This document shows positions 1 to 8,433 of a stretch of 64,000 nucleotides of DNA, piece after piece. This stretch comes from GCA-2718035 sp964435285 (GTDB taxonomy: Bacteria > Bacteroidota > Bacteroidia > Flavobacteriales > TMED113). Made by a program: the position numbers and the translations under genes. Position 1 is the first letter of the stretch. The number at the start of each line of letters is the position of its first letter. The notes beneath the pieces are model-generated. The model was not told where the DNA came from, made no database searches, and saw nothing but the letters and a program-made list of their open reading frames with translations. The stretch spans positions 59,164 to 123,163 of the forward strand of contig CAYSYA010000007.1 in NCBI GenBank assembly GCA_964435285.1. The letters run 5' to 3'.

Positions 1-1420
1 AATATTTTTTTTTTTGATATTTAATAACTTTTCTTTCTAGCTTTTTTAAATCTTTTTCAATTTTTTTACAAACTGCTAGAGAGTGAATATTTAAAGAATT
101 ATCAATTTTTTTTGTCTTTTTACTAATTGAATATTTTATTTTATCAAAAAATTCTATTTCATTTTTTAAATTTATTTTAGTTTTCTTGTAAAATGATTTA
201 TAAACAAACTCATCATGAGAACAAAATAAATCTTTCAAATTAATTTTATTTTTTAACAAAAATTTAGAATGTTCAGATTTAAGATTCAAAACAAAAGATC
301 TTAAAACTAAAATAGGAAATTGAATTTTCATTTTATCAAATAAATACTTGAACTGTAACCAATAGGAAATTTCAGTTGGACCACCAACATATGCAATATT
401 TGGGAGAATTGATTCTTGATATAATGTACGTAAAATAACATTTGGACTAAATCTTTCGGGATATTCATCAATTTCCTTTAGTATTTGAGTTTTAGACCAT
501 TTTTTTTTGCCATTTACAAGATGAAATATTTGGTTATTCTTTACAATTCTAAATCTTTTTCCTTTATTAAAGTAAAATAAATTTATTTCTCTAGGTTTAA
601 TAATTGTTTTGTAAAACGAAGACAATTTATCAGACTGTTTAGTAGTATAATAAAAAGAAAATTGATTATTAATTTCAGATTTAAAATAGGGCTTAAAATG
701 ATTTTTTAAAATAATGTCATTAGAATCGAGTACTAATAAACCATGTTTATGAAAAAAAAATGTTAAAATAGACCTAATGGCATTTGATAAATTATGATTA
801 TTGAGATGAGTTTTAAGTACTATATTTTTTAAATCTTTTTTATATGGGTATTCTTTAATTGAATTAAAAATATTTTCTATTAATAAGTTTAAGCTTTTTG
901 TTTTTAAATTTCCAACAGGAGAATTATCATATTTTTTTTCCCACTTATAATTTTTATTTAAAAAATTAAAACAACTTATTTCTTCAAAATCATGATCTTC
1001 GGAGGCTAACCAAAAAATAGGAACAACGTTTTTTTTAGAGGCCTTAGAAATTTTAGATGATAAATTAATAATATTTACTACTTTATATATTAAAAAAAGT
1101 GGATTTGAAAATAAATTTAACTGATGACCGGCAGTAATAGTAAATGTGTTTTCAGAAATTAAAGAGTCAATGTTGTAATTTATTTTTTTAAAATCTGAAT
1201 TTATAAACTCTGTTTTTTTATATTGTTTTTTGAGAGATTTTACTAAATCTTGTCTAATCTCTTTTGATAGTTTTTTTTTTCTTATTTGTTTAATTATGGC
1301 TTCTTTAGTAGGGAAAGAAGAAATAAATTGACTTATTTCTTTTTTTTTTGATTTATAATCTTTAATTAAATCAGAGAATATATTTAAATCATTAAAATCA
1401 ATTATTTCTTTTTTAATCAT
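1..1420 (-). CDS. bshC: Putative cysteine ligase BshC (bacillithiol biosynthesis), 3' end beyond the window
   Basis: The frame reads from an ATG at 1420 to the window edge without a stop (473 codons). It matches the BshC family, which adds cysteine to glucosaminyl-malate in the last step of bacillithiol synthesis in the cytoplasm. Visible family signatures are TAGHQLNLF (about residues 96-104) and the segment FWLASEDHDFEE (about 136-147). The rest is Lys/Asn-rich and ends in a basic, helix-like stretch, as expected near the C-terminal coiled coil; family members are usually somewhat over 500 residues, so only the tail is missing. It follows ftsY by five bases on the same strand, so the two are probably cotranscribed. 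The other bacillithiol genes (bshA, bshB) are not in this window, so the pathway itself is inferred. Confidence 0.85.
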   Translation of the reverse strand, partial: MIKKEIIDFNDLNIFSDLIKDYKSKKKEISQFISSFPTKEAIIKQIRKKKLSKEIRQDLVKSLKKQYKKTEFINSDFKKINYNIDSLISENTFTITAGHQLNLFSNPLFLIYKVVNIINLSSKISKASKKNVVPIFWLASEDHDFEEISCFNFLNKNYKWEKKYDNSPVGNLKTKSLNLLIENIFNSIKEYPYKKDLKNIVLKTHLNNHNLSNAIRSILTFFFHKHGLLVLDSNDIILKNHFKPYFKSEINNQFSFYYTTKQSDKLSSFYKTIIKPREINLFYFNKGKRFRIVKNNQIFHLVNGKKKWSKTQILKEIDEYPERFSPNVILRTLYQESILPNIAYVGGPTEISYWLQFKYLFDKMKIQFPILVLRSFVLNLKSEHSKFLLKNKINLKDLFCSHDEFVYKSFYKKTKINLKNEIEFFDKIKYSISKKTKKIDNSLNIHSLAVCKKIEKDLKKLERKVIKYQKKKY

Positions 1421-1425
1421 TATTA

Positions 1426-3153
1426 TTACTTTGAAAAAAGAGATTCAACAAATTGTTTTTTATCAAATAATTGAATATCATCTATAGATTCTCCAACACC
1501 AATATATTTAATTGGAATATTTAGCTGATCACATATTCCTATAACAACGCCTCCCTTTGCAGTGCCATCTAGTTTAGTTAAAGCTAAATAATTGATATCA
1601 ATTACGTCTAAAAATCTTTTAGCTTGTTCTAAAGCATTTTGACCTGTGGACGCATCTAATGCTAAAACTAGTTCATTTGGGGAGTTAGGTATAAGTTTAT
1701 TGCATACATTTTTAATTTTAAGTAATTCATTCATTAAATTAACTTTATTGTGAAGCCTACCTGCTGTATCAATTAACACATAATCTGCTTGTTTTGATAA
1801 CGCTGATTGTATTGTATCAAAAACAACAGAAGCTGGATCAGATCCTATTTTTTGTTTAACAATAGGAACTCCTACATTTTCAGCCCAAGAAGAAAGTTGT
1901 TCAATGGCCGCAGCTCTAAATGTATCTGCAGCCCCAATTATAACTTGTTTTCCTTCATTTTTTAAAACATTAGCAAGTTTTCCAATTGTTGTAGTTTTAC
2001 CAACACCATTAACACCGACAAACATAATTACGTATGGGTAATTTGTTGATTTATTTAAATTGAAATTTTCTTCTTTATCAATGGAAACAAGATTAACTAT
2101 TTCATTTTTTAAAATATTTCTTAATTCTTCGTTGTCCATGTAAGAATTTTTTGCAACATAAGATTCAACAGAGTCAATTATTTTTATTGTAGTTGAAACA
2201 CCAATATCACATGAAATAAGTAATTCTTCTAAATCTTCAATAACATTGATGTCAATTTTATTTTTACTCGTAAAAAATCTATTTATCTTCCCCCAAAAAC
2301 CTTCTTTTGTCTTTGTAATAGCATTATCTAACTTATTTTTTTTAGAAGAAGAATCAAAAAAACTACTTTTTTTATTTAAATCTGATTTTGATTCTATTTC
2401 TAAAATTTGTTCTGACACTGACTCAGGTTTTGACTCTGGATTAGGTTCTACAGGCACTGGCTTTGGTTCTGGCTCAGGTTCTGGCTCAGGTTCTGGTTCT
2501 GGCTCAGGATCTGGTTCTGGCTCAGGTTCTGGTTCTGGCTCAGTTTCTGGCTCAGGTTCTGTTTCTGGCTCAGGTTCTGGTTCTGGCTCAGGTTCTGATT
2601 CTGGCTCAGGTTCTGATTCTGGCTCAGGTTCTGGCTCAGGTTCTGGCTCAGGTTCTAGTTCTGACTCAGTTTCTGATTCTGTCTCAGTTTCTGATTCTGG
2701 CTCAGGTTCTGGTTCTGACTCAGGTTCTGATTCTGACTCAGGTTCTGATTCTGGCTCAGGTTCTGGTTCTGACTCAGTTTCTGGTTCTGACTCAGGTTCT
2801 GATTCTGGCTCAGGTTCTGATTCTGGCTCAGGTTCTGATTCTGGCTCAGGTTCTGATTCTGGCTCAGGTTCTGATTCTGACTCAGGTTCTGGTTCTGACT
2901 CAGTTTCTGGTTCTGACTCAGTTTCTGGTTCTGACTCAGGTTCTGGTTCTGACTCAGTTTCTGGTTCTGAATCAAGTTGATGTTTTGACTCAGATTCAAG
3001 TGACTGTTTTAATTGAAATTCTTCTGATAATATCTCATTTGTTTGATTTTCATCAATTGAAACATTACTATGTTTCTTTAGAACAACATCTTTTTTATTT
3101 TCTAAAGATTTTTTTTTAGAGAAAAGTTGTTTAATTTTTTTAAAAAAAGCCAT
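1426..3153 (-). CDS. ftsY: Signal recognition particle receptor FtsY with large Glu/Pro/Ser repeat
   Basis: FtsY is the SRP-receptor GTPase that docks ribosome-nascent chain complexes at the inner membrane. The C-terminal NG domain (about residues 285-575) is intact: P-loop GVNGVGKTTT (about 376-385), AADTFRAAA, DTAGR (about 460-464) and TKLDG (about 523-527). The N-terminus is a short basic segment (MAFFKKIKQLFSKKK) suited to membrane binding. Between them, about residues 57-237 consist almost only of Glu alternating with Pro, Ser or Thr, which makes the protein 575 residues long against roughly 300-330 for FtsY proteins without an extended A domain. An acidic A domain before NG is known in some bacteria, but this near-perfect repeat is unusual. 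The gene sits between the DUF4295 gene and bshC, probably in one operon with rpmG. Confidence 0.97.
   Translation of the reverse strand: MAFFKKIKQLFSKKKSLENKKDVVLKKHSNVSIDENQTNEILSEEFQLKQSLESESKHQLDSEPETESEPEPESEPETESEPETESEPEPESESEPEPESEPEPESEPEPESEPEPESEPESEPETESEPEPEPESEPESESEPESEPEPEPESETETESETESELEPEPEPEPEPEPESEPEPESEPEPEPEPEPETEPEPETEPEPEPEPEPDPEPEPEPEPEPEPEPKPVPVEPNPESKPESVSEQILEIESKSDLNKKSSFFDSSSKKNKLDNAITKTKEGFWGKINRFFTSKNKIDINVIEDLEELLISCDIGVSTTIKIIDSVESYVAKNSYMDNEELRNILKNEIVNLVSIDKEENFNLNKSTNYPYVIMFVGVNGVGKTTTIGKLANVLKNEGKQVIIGAADTFRAAAIEQLSSWAENVGVPIVKQKIGSDPASVVFDTIQSALSKQADYVLIDTAGRLHNKVNLMNELLKIKNVCNKLIPNSPNELVLALDASTGQNALEQAKRFLDVIDINYLALTKLDGTAKGGVVIGICDQLNIPIKYIGVGESIDDIQLFDKKQFVESLFSK
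2430..2985. repeat. In-frame hexanucleotide minisatellite inside ftsY
   Basis: About 550 bases are built from six-base units; on the coding strand these are GAACCA, GAGCCA, GAATCA, GAACCT or GAAACT, encoding Glu-Pro, Glu-Ser and Glu-Thr. They are arranged in higher-order blocks of 12 and 18 bases such as ggttctggctca on the plus strand. The tract is much richer in G+C than its surroundings. Because units are multiples of three and contain no stop in several frames, long false reading frames appear on both strands (Ser-Gly, Leu-Ala-Gln and Asn-Leu-Ser-Gln repeats). Unit gain or loss would change length without shifting the frame. Confidence 0.95.
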
Positions 3154-3200
3154 GAAGATTGAATTTAATAATGGCTAAATATAAAAAGAAGTTACGTTAT

Positions 3201-3356
3201 TTATTTATTTTCAAAAAAAGTTTTTAACTGATCCTTAGGAACAATTTCTTCTTTAAAATTATAAAAGCCAGTTTTTTCTGACCTAACCATTTTAATAGCC
3301 TTGGTAAAATCTTTTCCTCCTTTTTTTTGTAATGAAGCTACTACTTTTTTTGCCAT
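3201..3356 (-). CDS. DUF4295 small protein (bL38-type ribosomal protein)
   Basis: A 51-residue basic protein beginning MAKKVVASLQKKGG, with ATG at 3354-3356 and stop at 3201-3203. It has the DUF4295 pattern (MAKK..., a TKAIKMVRSEKTG core, then FKEEIVPKD) found across Bacteroidota directly after rpmG. I recall that the Flavobacterium johnsoniae ribosome structure revealed a new large-subunit protein named bL38, and I believe this family is that protein; treat the bL38 identity as probable rather than proven here. It lies five bases downstream of rpmG and upstream of ftsY, the usual order, which supports a ribosomal role. Confidence 0.85.
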   Translation of the reverse strand: MAKKVVASLQKKGGKDFTKAIKMVRSEKTGFYNFKEEIVPKDQLKTFFENK

Positions 3357-3361
3357 AATAA

Positions 3362-3544
3362 TTATTTTATTTCCTTATGAATTGTATACTTCTTTAGGAT
3401 TGGGTTATATTTTTTTATTTCTATTCTATCAGGTGTGTTTTTCTTATTTTTAGTAGTTACGTATCTAGATGTTCCCTTAACACCACTAGATTTATGTTCT
3501 GTACACTCTAAAATAACCTGAACTCTATTTCCTTTTTTTGCCAT
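3362..3544 (-). CDS. rpmG: 50S ribosomal protein bL33
   Basis: A 60-residue protein with the bL33 pattern: MAKKGNRVQVILECTEHKSSG, then TSRYVTTKNKKNTPDRIEIKKY and a lysine-rich end. It binds 23S rRNA near the E site. Only one cysteine is present (in ECTEH), so this is the zinc-free form lacking the paired CxxC motifs. In most Bacteroidota rpmG follows rpmB directly; here an M1 peptidase gene lies between them, leaving 72 bases upstream of rpmG. I did not find a clean TAnnTTTG promoter there; the nearest match on the minus strand has one extra spacer base (3576-3584). Confidence 0.97.
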   Translation of the reverse strand: MAKKGNRVQVILECTEHKSSGVKGTSRYVTTKNKKNTPDRIEIKKYNPILKKYTIHKEIK

Positions 3545-3616
3545 TTAATTTCCTTTATTGGAATGCAATTTTAAACAAAAAATAGGAATCAAGCAAAAAG
3601 ATAAAGAAAAAATGAA

Positions 3617-5188
3617 TTACTTAATTTTTATCACATCTACTAAAAATAAGCTTTCAGTGATTTCAAAAAATGGAAAATTTAAGTTCTCAACTTCTATTTT
3701 TCTCCAATTATTTTGTGGATTAATCCAAACACGATTATTTTTATTTTTCTTTATAAGAATTGGTAAATTAATATCAGATTTTGAATTCCAACGATAATTT
3801 AAAAACTTTTTATCTTTTTTTTCTGAAAAATAATACTCTAAAATTGGAAGACTCTTATTAAATAAATATTGATTAAAAAATGAGCTGAGATCAAAACCTG
3901 AGTAAGATTCAAAGTGCTTAATAACATGATTAGTATTAATGATTTTACTTCCAAAATTTATCTGTAAGTCTTTGATTGATCTGAACCAAAGATCATCGTT
4001 ATTAAAGACTGTTCTTAAAGTATGTAGCATCCAAGAACCTTTATAATACATGTCAGTTGAAGAAAAGAATTCTGATTTTATTGGCTCTTTATTTTTAATT
4101 TTTTGTTTTTGATAATCTAAATATGTAATCATCTTGTTATAACCATAAAATTCTTCAACATATAAAGCTTCTGCATAAGTAGCAAATGCCTCATGAATCC
4201 ACATATCACTTTTACAGCCCATACTTACATTATTCCCCCACCATTCATGAGCTGTTTCATGAATTATAATAAAGTCAAAATCAATATTTGTAGGATAATT
4301 ACCTAAATAACCTTTTTTATATTGATTACCATAAGCTATACAGGTTTGATGCTCCATACCCAGGTATGGAGATTCAACTAATTTATAACCATCTGAGTAA
4401 AATGGATAAGGTCCAAATTTTTTTTCAAAAAAATTTAGCATAGGCTTCACCTGATTAAAATGATTAATTGCTTTGTCATAATTTTCTTTAAGAACATAAT
4501 AATCAAGGCATAAAACACCCTCAACTCCATTTATAGTATCAAAAAAATGTTTATAATCAGCAATATTTGCAGTTATGTTATAATGATTAATTGGATATGA
4601 GTTTTTCCAAACAAAAAGTTTTTTTTTTGAGTTGTTAATTAGTGTATCTTTTTTTAATATTAAATTTCCATTAGAGACAAACATTAAATTATTTGGAACA
4701 GTTGCTGAAAACTTAATACTATCAGGTTCATCAAATAATTTATCATGACTTGGCCACCATAAACTTGCTCCCTCACCCTGACAAGCAACACCGACCCAGT
4801 GATTATTAAACGAATCTTTTTTCCATACAAATCCACCATCCCACGGTGGATTAGAAGCTACAATGGGAATACCACTATAAAAAACCTCAACTAAATAGTT
4901 TCCCATTTCTAAATTTTTATTTAAATAAATAATGATTTCATTATTTACATGATTAAATTTTAATTTAGATTTTAAAAACAAAACACTGTCAACATGAAAG
5001 TTTTGAAACAAATTAAATTTTAATGAATCTGATTTATTTGAAAGTTTAAAATAGATTTTATTACTTCCTTTTATAAATTTATTATCTATATCAAAATCAA
5101 TATTTAAATCATAAAAGCTAACATCTAGTTTTTGAGAATAAGAAATTGTAGAAAATAATAAAATAGAAAAAAGAAAAAATCTTGTCAC
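3617..5188 (-). CDS. Secreted M1 family metallopeptidase
   Basis: A 523-residue zinc aminopeptidase of the M1 (gluzincin) family. It carries a signal peptide (MTRFFLFSILLFSTISYSQ), the substrate loop in the form YLGMEHQT, the zinc site HETAHE (H310, E311, H314) and the third ligand E333 in HEAFATYAE. It is shorter than multi-domain M1 enzymes and seems to hold only the N-terminal beta domain and the catalytic domain. The start is GTG (5186-5188), overlapping the TAG stop of rpmB by one base, so translation may be coupled. It probably trims peptides in the periplasm or at the cell surface. Its place between rpmB and rpmG is unusual; the substrate is unknown. Confidence 0.93.
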   Translation of the reverse strand: MTRFFLFSILLFSTISYSQKLDVSFYDLNIDFDIDNKFIKGSNKIYFKLSNKSDSLKFNLFQNFHVDSVLFLKSKLKFNHVNNEIIIYLNKNLEMGNYLVEVFYSGIPIVASNPPWDGGFVWKKDSFNNHWVGVACQGEGASLWWPSHDKLFDEPDSIKFSATVPNNLMFVSNGNLILKKDTLINNSKKKLFVWKNSYPINHYNITANIADYKHFFDTINGVEGVLCLDYYVLKENYDKAINHFNQVKPMLNFFEKKFGPYPFYSDGYKLVESPYLGMEHQTCIAYGNQYKKGYLGNYPTNIDFDFIIIHETAHEWWGNNVSMGCKSDMWIHEAFATYAEALYVEEFYGYNKMITYLDYQKQKIKNKEPIKSEFFSSTDMYYKGSWMLHTLRTVFNNDDLWFRSIKDLQINFGSKIINTNHVIKHFESYSGFDLSSFFNQYLFNKSLPILEYYFSEKKDKKFLNYRWNSKSDINLPILIKKNKNNRVWINPQNNWRKIEVENLNFPFFEITESLFLVDVIKIK

Positions 5189-5412
5189 TATTTTGACTTT
5201 ATTTCTTTCAATACGGAAGAAATACCTTTTTTATTTATGTTTCTAATTGCAGAAGTAGATAACCTAAGTGTCACCCACCTGTTTTCCTCTTGAATAAAAA
5301 ATTTCTTTTTAACTAAATTAATATTAAATTTTCTTTTAGTTTTTTTATTAGAATGAGAAACGTTATTTCCAACCATTGCTCTTTTTCCAGTTATTTGACA
5401 AACTCTTGACAT
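5188..5412 (-). CDS. rpmB: 50S ribosomal protein bL28
   Basis: A 74-residue basic protein with the bL28 signature MSRVCQITGKRAMVGNNVSHSNKKTKRKF and the C-terminal segment RWVTLRLSTSAIRNINKKG. It is part of the large ribosomal subunit. It heads the set rpmB, M1 peptidase, rpmG, DUF4295, ftsY, bshC on the minus strand, with cinA upstream. A TATATTTG element lies about 20 bases before its ATG, giving a very short leader. Confidence 0.97.
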   Translation of the reverse strand: MSRVCQITGKRAMVGNNVSHSNKKTKRKFNINLVKKKFFIQEENRWVTLRLSTSAIRNINKKGISSVLKEIKSK

Positions 5413-5432
5413 AATTTTTTATTTAAGAAAGG

Positions 5433-5440
5433 CAAATATA
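5433..5440 (-). promoter_or_regulatory. Putative -7 promoter element before rpmB
   Basis: The plus strand reads caaatata, i.e. TATATTTG on the minus strand, a perfect TAnnTTTG match to the Bacteroidota -7 consensus, ending 20 bases before the rpmB start. No good TTTG -33 box is seen at the expected distance, so the call rests on the -7 box and its position. Confidence 0.5.
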
Positions 5441-5457
5441 ATATATTTATTTAATTA

Positions 5458-6561
5458 TTAAAGAATCTCTTTTCTCAATTCGTTCAGAACAGTTCTTGCA
5501 GTTATTAGAATATTGTTTTCTCTAGTTGATTTAAGATTAATTTTTTTAGTTATTACTTTATTTCCTGAGGCAACACAAACCCAGGAAATTTTATCAGTAT
5601 TTTTATCGTAAGGACCCATATAACCACTAGTAGCCAATCCAAAGTCTGAATTAAATTTTACCCTAACAGATTGAGCCATTTCAATTACGACTTGCTTGCT
5701 AACTGCAGAATAATTAATAATTGTTTCCGGTTTGACTTGCAAAATACCTTTCTTTACTTTCTCAGAGTAAGCAACAATAGAACCTAAAAAAACTTTAGAG
5801 GAACCGGGAATAGAAGTTATCATCTTTGAAACCAATCCACCAGTACAACTTTCAGAAATTGCAATTTTTATTTTTTTATTTATCAATTCAAAGACAATTC
5901 TTTGTTCCAATGACTCTTGATCATAACTAAAAATATAATTACCTATAATTTTTTTTAATTTAATTTTTAAATCACTAAATAAGTTAATTGAAGCAGCCGA
6001 ATCATAAAACCTTAATTTAACAATATTATTATCAGGTAGATAAGACATTTTACAACTTTCTGGAAGCTCTTTTTCAAATTCAACCAATAAAGAGGAAATT
6101 TTTCTTTCAACAATACCAATTGTATTAACTTGAAAAAAAAACTTTTTATCATATTTTTTTTTAAAAATTAAAGAAATAATATCAACTATCATTAATTTCA
6201 TTTCAGATGGAACACCAGGCAATGAAAAATAATTAGTATTATTTTTTGTGTACCATAACCCGGAAGCACTTCCTATTGAATTATTTATTGTCTTGTATTT
6301 TTTATCGTTAAAGTATATAGATAAAGCTTTTGTTGTCAAATCATCTGAAGTTGGCCCCAAACCACCTGTGATAAAAACATAGTCAACTAGATTTGTATTT
6401 TCTAATTCCCAAATTATAGAATTTATATCATCTTTTATAAAGACTACACTTTCTATTGAAACATTATTTTTTGATAAAATTTTAATTAAGAAGCTTGAAT
6501 TTACATCTTTGGTAAAACCATTTAAAATTTCATTTCCAATAATAATAATTTTTCCTTTCAA
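5458..6561 (-). CDS. cinA: CinA family nicotinamide mononucleotide deamidase-related protein
   Basis: Two parts are visible in 367 residues. The N-terminal molybdopterin-binding-like (COG1058) domain has IIGNEILNGFTKDVNS and the motif TGGLGPTSDDLTTKA. The C-terminal PncC-type amidase domain (from about residue 230) has ISESCTGGLVSKMI, SIPGSSKVF and ATSGYMGP. The protein recycles NMN and cleans up pyridine nucleotide by-products in the cytoplasm. It is shorter than the usual roughly 410-420 residues, apparently in the linker between domains. The start is TTG at 6559-6561, six bases after the RNase Y stop; this start keeps the canonical N-terminus. Placement next to rpmB is common in Flavobacteriia. 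Confidence 0.93.
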   Translation of the reverse strand: MKGKIIIIGNEILNGFTKDVNSSFLIKILSKNNVSIESVVFIKDDINSIIWELENTNLVDYVFITGGLGPTSDDLTTKALSIYFNDKKYKTINNSIGSASGLWYTKNNTNYFSLPGVPSEMKLMIVDIISLIFKKKYDKKFFFQVNTIGIVERKISSLLVEFEKELPESCKMSYLPDNNIVKLRFYDSAASINLFSDLKIKLKKIIGNYIFSYDQESLEQRIVFELINKKIKIAISESCTGGLVSKMITSIPGSSKVFLGSIVAYSEKVKKGILQVKPETIINYSAVSKQVVIEMAQSVRVKFNSDFGLATSGYMGPYDKNTDKISWVCVASGNKVITKKINLKSTRENNILITARTVLNELRKEIL

Positions 6562-6567
6562 TTTTAT

Positions 6568-8109
6568 TTACTTAGCTATATTAACAGACCTCGTTTCTCT
6601 TATTACAGTTACTTTAACTTGACCTGGATAAGTCATTTCATTTTGAATTCTTTGTGAAATATTATAAGATATTTTTTTTGATTCTTCGTCTGTCACTTTG
6701 TTACTAGAAACAATTACACGTAATTCTCTTCCTGCTTGAATTGCATAAGCATTAGAAACACCTTTTTCTGCAATTGCCATTTCTTCTAATTCTTTAAGTC
6801 TTTTTATGTAAGCCTCAACAGCTTCCCTTCTGGCACCTGGTCTCGCACCTGATAATGCATCACAAACCTGAATAATTGGAGAAATTAAATTATCCATTTC
6901 AATTTCATCATGATGAGCACCAATCGCATTACAAACTTCTTTGCTCTCACCATATTTCTCAGCCCACTTCATTCCCAATATTGCATGAGGAAGTTCAGGT
7001 TCATCATCAGGAACTTTACCAATATCATGTAAAAGACCTGCTCGTTTAGCAAGTTTTACGTTAAGTCCTAATTCAGCAGCCATTATTGCACATAAATTAG
7101 CAACCTCTCTAGAATGTTGAAGTAAATTTTGACCATAAGAAGATCTATATTTCATACGACCAACTATTTTAATTAGTTTTGGGTGTAACTTATGAATACC
7201 TAAATCAATAATTGTTCGCTTTCCTATACTTATAATTTCTTGTTCTATATTTTGTTTTGTTTTTTCAACAACTTCTTCAATTCTTGCCGGATGAATACGC
7301 CCATCCTTAACTAATTTATGAAGAGCAAGCCTTGCAATTTCACGCCTAACTGAGTCAAAACAAGATAAAATGATTGCCTGGGGAGTATCATCGACAATTA
7401 TTTCAACCCCCGTTGTAGCTTCTAAAGTTCTAATGTTACGCCCCTCTCTTCCTATAATCCTTCCTTTTATATCATCACTCTCAATATTAAAGACTGAAAC
7501 ACTGTTTTCAATACTTTCTTCTGCAGCAACTCTCTGAATACTACTGATAATAATTTTTTTAGCTTCTAAATCAGCAGTCATTTTGGCTTCTTCTATTGAA
7601 TTTTGAATAAAAGCCATAGCATCTGTTTGAGCTTCAGCTTTTAATGACTCGACTAACTGAGACTTGGCTTGTTCTTTGGATAATCCCGAAATATTTTCAA
7701 GTAAATTAACTTGCTTTGAATGTATGAAATCAAGTTCTTTAAATTTTCGATTTAACGCAGCTAATTTTTTTTCAAATTCATCTTTTTCAATTTTTAAGTC
7801 CAACTTCTTTCTGCTTATTTCTTCGAAATTTTTACTTAAACTCTTTTCTTTTTCTTTTATTTTAGACTCTTTATCTAAAATTTTTTTTTGCCTATTATTA
7901 ATCACTTTTTCGTGTTCCAACTTAAGTTCTAAGAACTTTTCTTTTGCCTGTAAAATTTTGTCTTGTTTTAATTGTTCACTTACTTTTTTTGCGTTTTTTA
8001 TGATTCCTATACTTTCTTTGTTAATTGCAAACTTGTAATAAGCAAATGAGATAATCAAAGAAATAAAAAATCCAAAAAAAACTGCGATAAGGAAAAGGAC
8101 CCATTCCAT
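6568..8109 (-). CDS. rny: Ribonuclease Y
   Basis: RNase Y is a membrane-anchored endoribonuclease that starts mRNA decay. All expected parts appear in order over 513 residues: an N-terminal transmembrane segment (about residues 3-27), a long Lys/Glu coiled coil (about 35-150), a KH domain with RIIGREGRNIRTLE (about 215-230) and an HD phosphohydrolase domain with LLHDIGK (H361, D362) and HHDEIE. Length agrees with the family (about 520). It lies between zapA (33-base gap) and cinA (6-base gap) on the same strand. Confidence 0.98.
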   Translation of the reverse strand: MEWVLFLIAVFFGFFISLIISFAYYKFAINKESIGIIKNAKKVSEQLKQDKILQAKEKFLELKLEHEKVINNRQKKILDKESKIKEKEKSLSKNFEEISRKKLDLKIEKDEFEKKLAALNRKFKELDFIHSKQVNLLENISGLSKEQAKSQLVESLKAEAQTDAMAFIQNSIEEAKMTADLEAKKIIISSIQRVAAEESIENSVSVFNIESDDIKGRIIGREGRNIRTLEATTGVEIIVDDTPQAIILSCFDSVRREIARLALHKLVKDGRIHPARIEEVVEKTKQNIEQEIISIGKRTIIDLGIHKLHPKLIKIVGRMKYRSSYGQNLLQHSREVANLCAIMAAELGLNVKLAKRAGLLHDIGKVPDDEPELPHAILGMKWAEKYGESKEVCNAIGAHHDEIEMDNLISPIIQVCDALSGARPGARREAVEAYIKRLKELEEMAIAEKGVSNAYAIQAGRELRVIVSSNKVTDEESKKISYNISQRIQNEMTYPGQVKVTVIRETRSVNIAK

Positions 8110-8142
8110 ATTTAGAATTTTTAAAATTAAACAATTGAGAAA

Positions 8143-8433
8143 TTAACTTAGAATTTCATCTAAAGAATCATTAAGCAAATTTAGATTTTTCATTATTTCT
8201 TTTTCATCGCTAATGTCATTTATTTTCTTTTTTTCTAGCTCTACAGAAAGACTCAAAGCACACATGGCTAACAAATCCTGGTTATCTTTTACAGCATATT
8301 TTTCAGCAAAATCTTTAATGATTTTATTAATATTCAAAGAAGATTTCCTCATAACTTCTTCATCTACGGATCTTATTTTCATTGGGTATAATCTATCAGC
8401 TATACTGAGTTTTATGTTTAATTTTGACATCAT
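8143..8433 (-). CDS. zapA: Cell division protein ZapA
   Basis: A 96-residue protein with the Bacteroidota ZapA pattern: KLNIKLSIADRLYPM, DEEVMRKSSLNINKII, then KYAVKDNQDLLAMCALSL and a C-terminal coiled coil. ZapA binds FtsZ and bundles protofilaments at the division ring. Two ATG codons are adjacent (8431-8433 and 8428-8430), and either could be the start. The upstream coiled-coil gene abuts it, so the two are likely cotranscribed and may act together. Confidence 0.9.
   Translation of the reverse strand: MMSKLNIKLSIADRLYPMKIRSVDEEVMRKSSLNINKIIKDFAEKYAVKDNQDLLAMCALSLSVELEKKKINDISDEKEIMKNLNLLNDSLDEILS

Noticed and set aside
2430..2985. CRISPR-like array
   Set aside because: Units are six to eighteen bases with no unique spacers, and they are in frame with a conserved protein.
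2246..3119. Plus-strand frames giving Ser-Gly and Leu-Ala-Gln repeat proteins, and a minus-strand Asn-Leu-Ser-Gln frame inside ftsY
   Set aside because: They are other frames of the six-base repeat, which lacks stops in several frames. ftsY is the real gene because its NG domain continues from the tract.
8110..8142. 6S RNA gene next to zapA
   Set aside because: 6S RNA is often adjacent to zapA, but this spacer is 33 bases, far too short.
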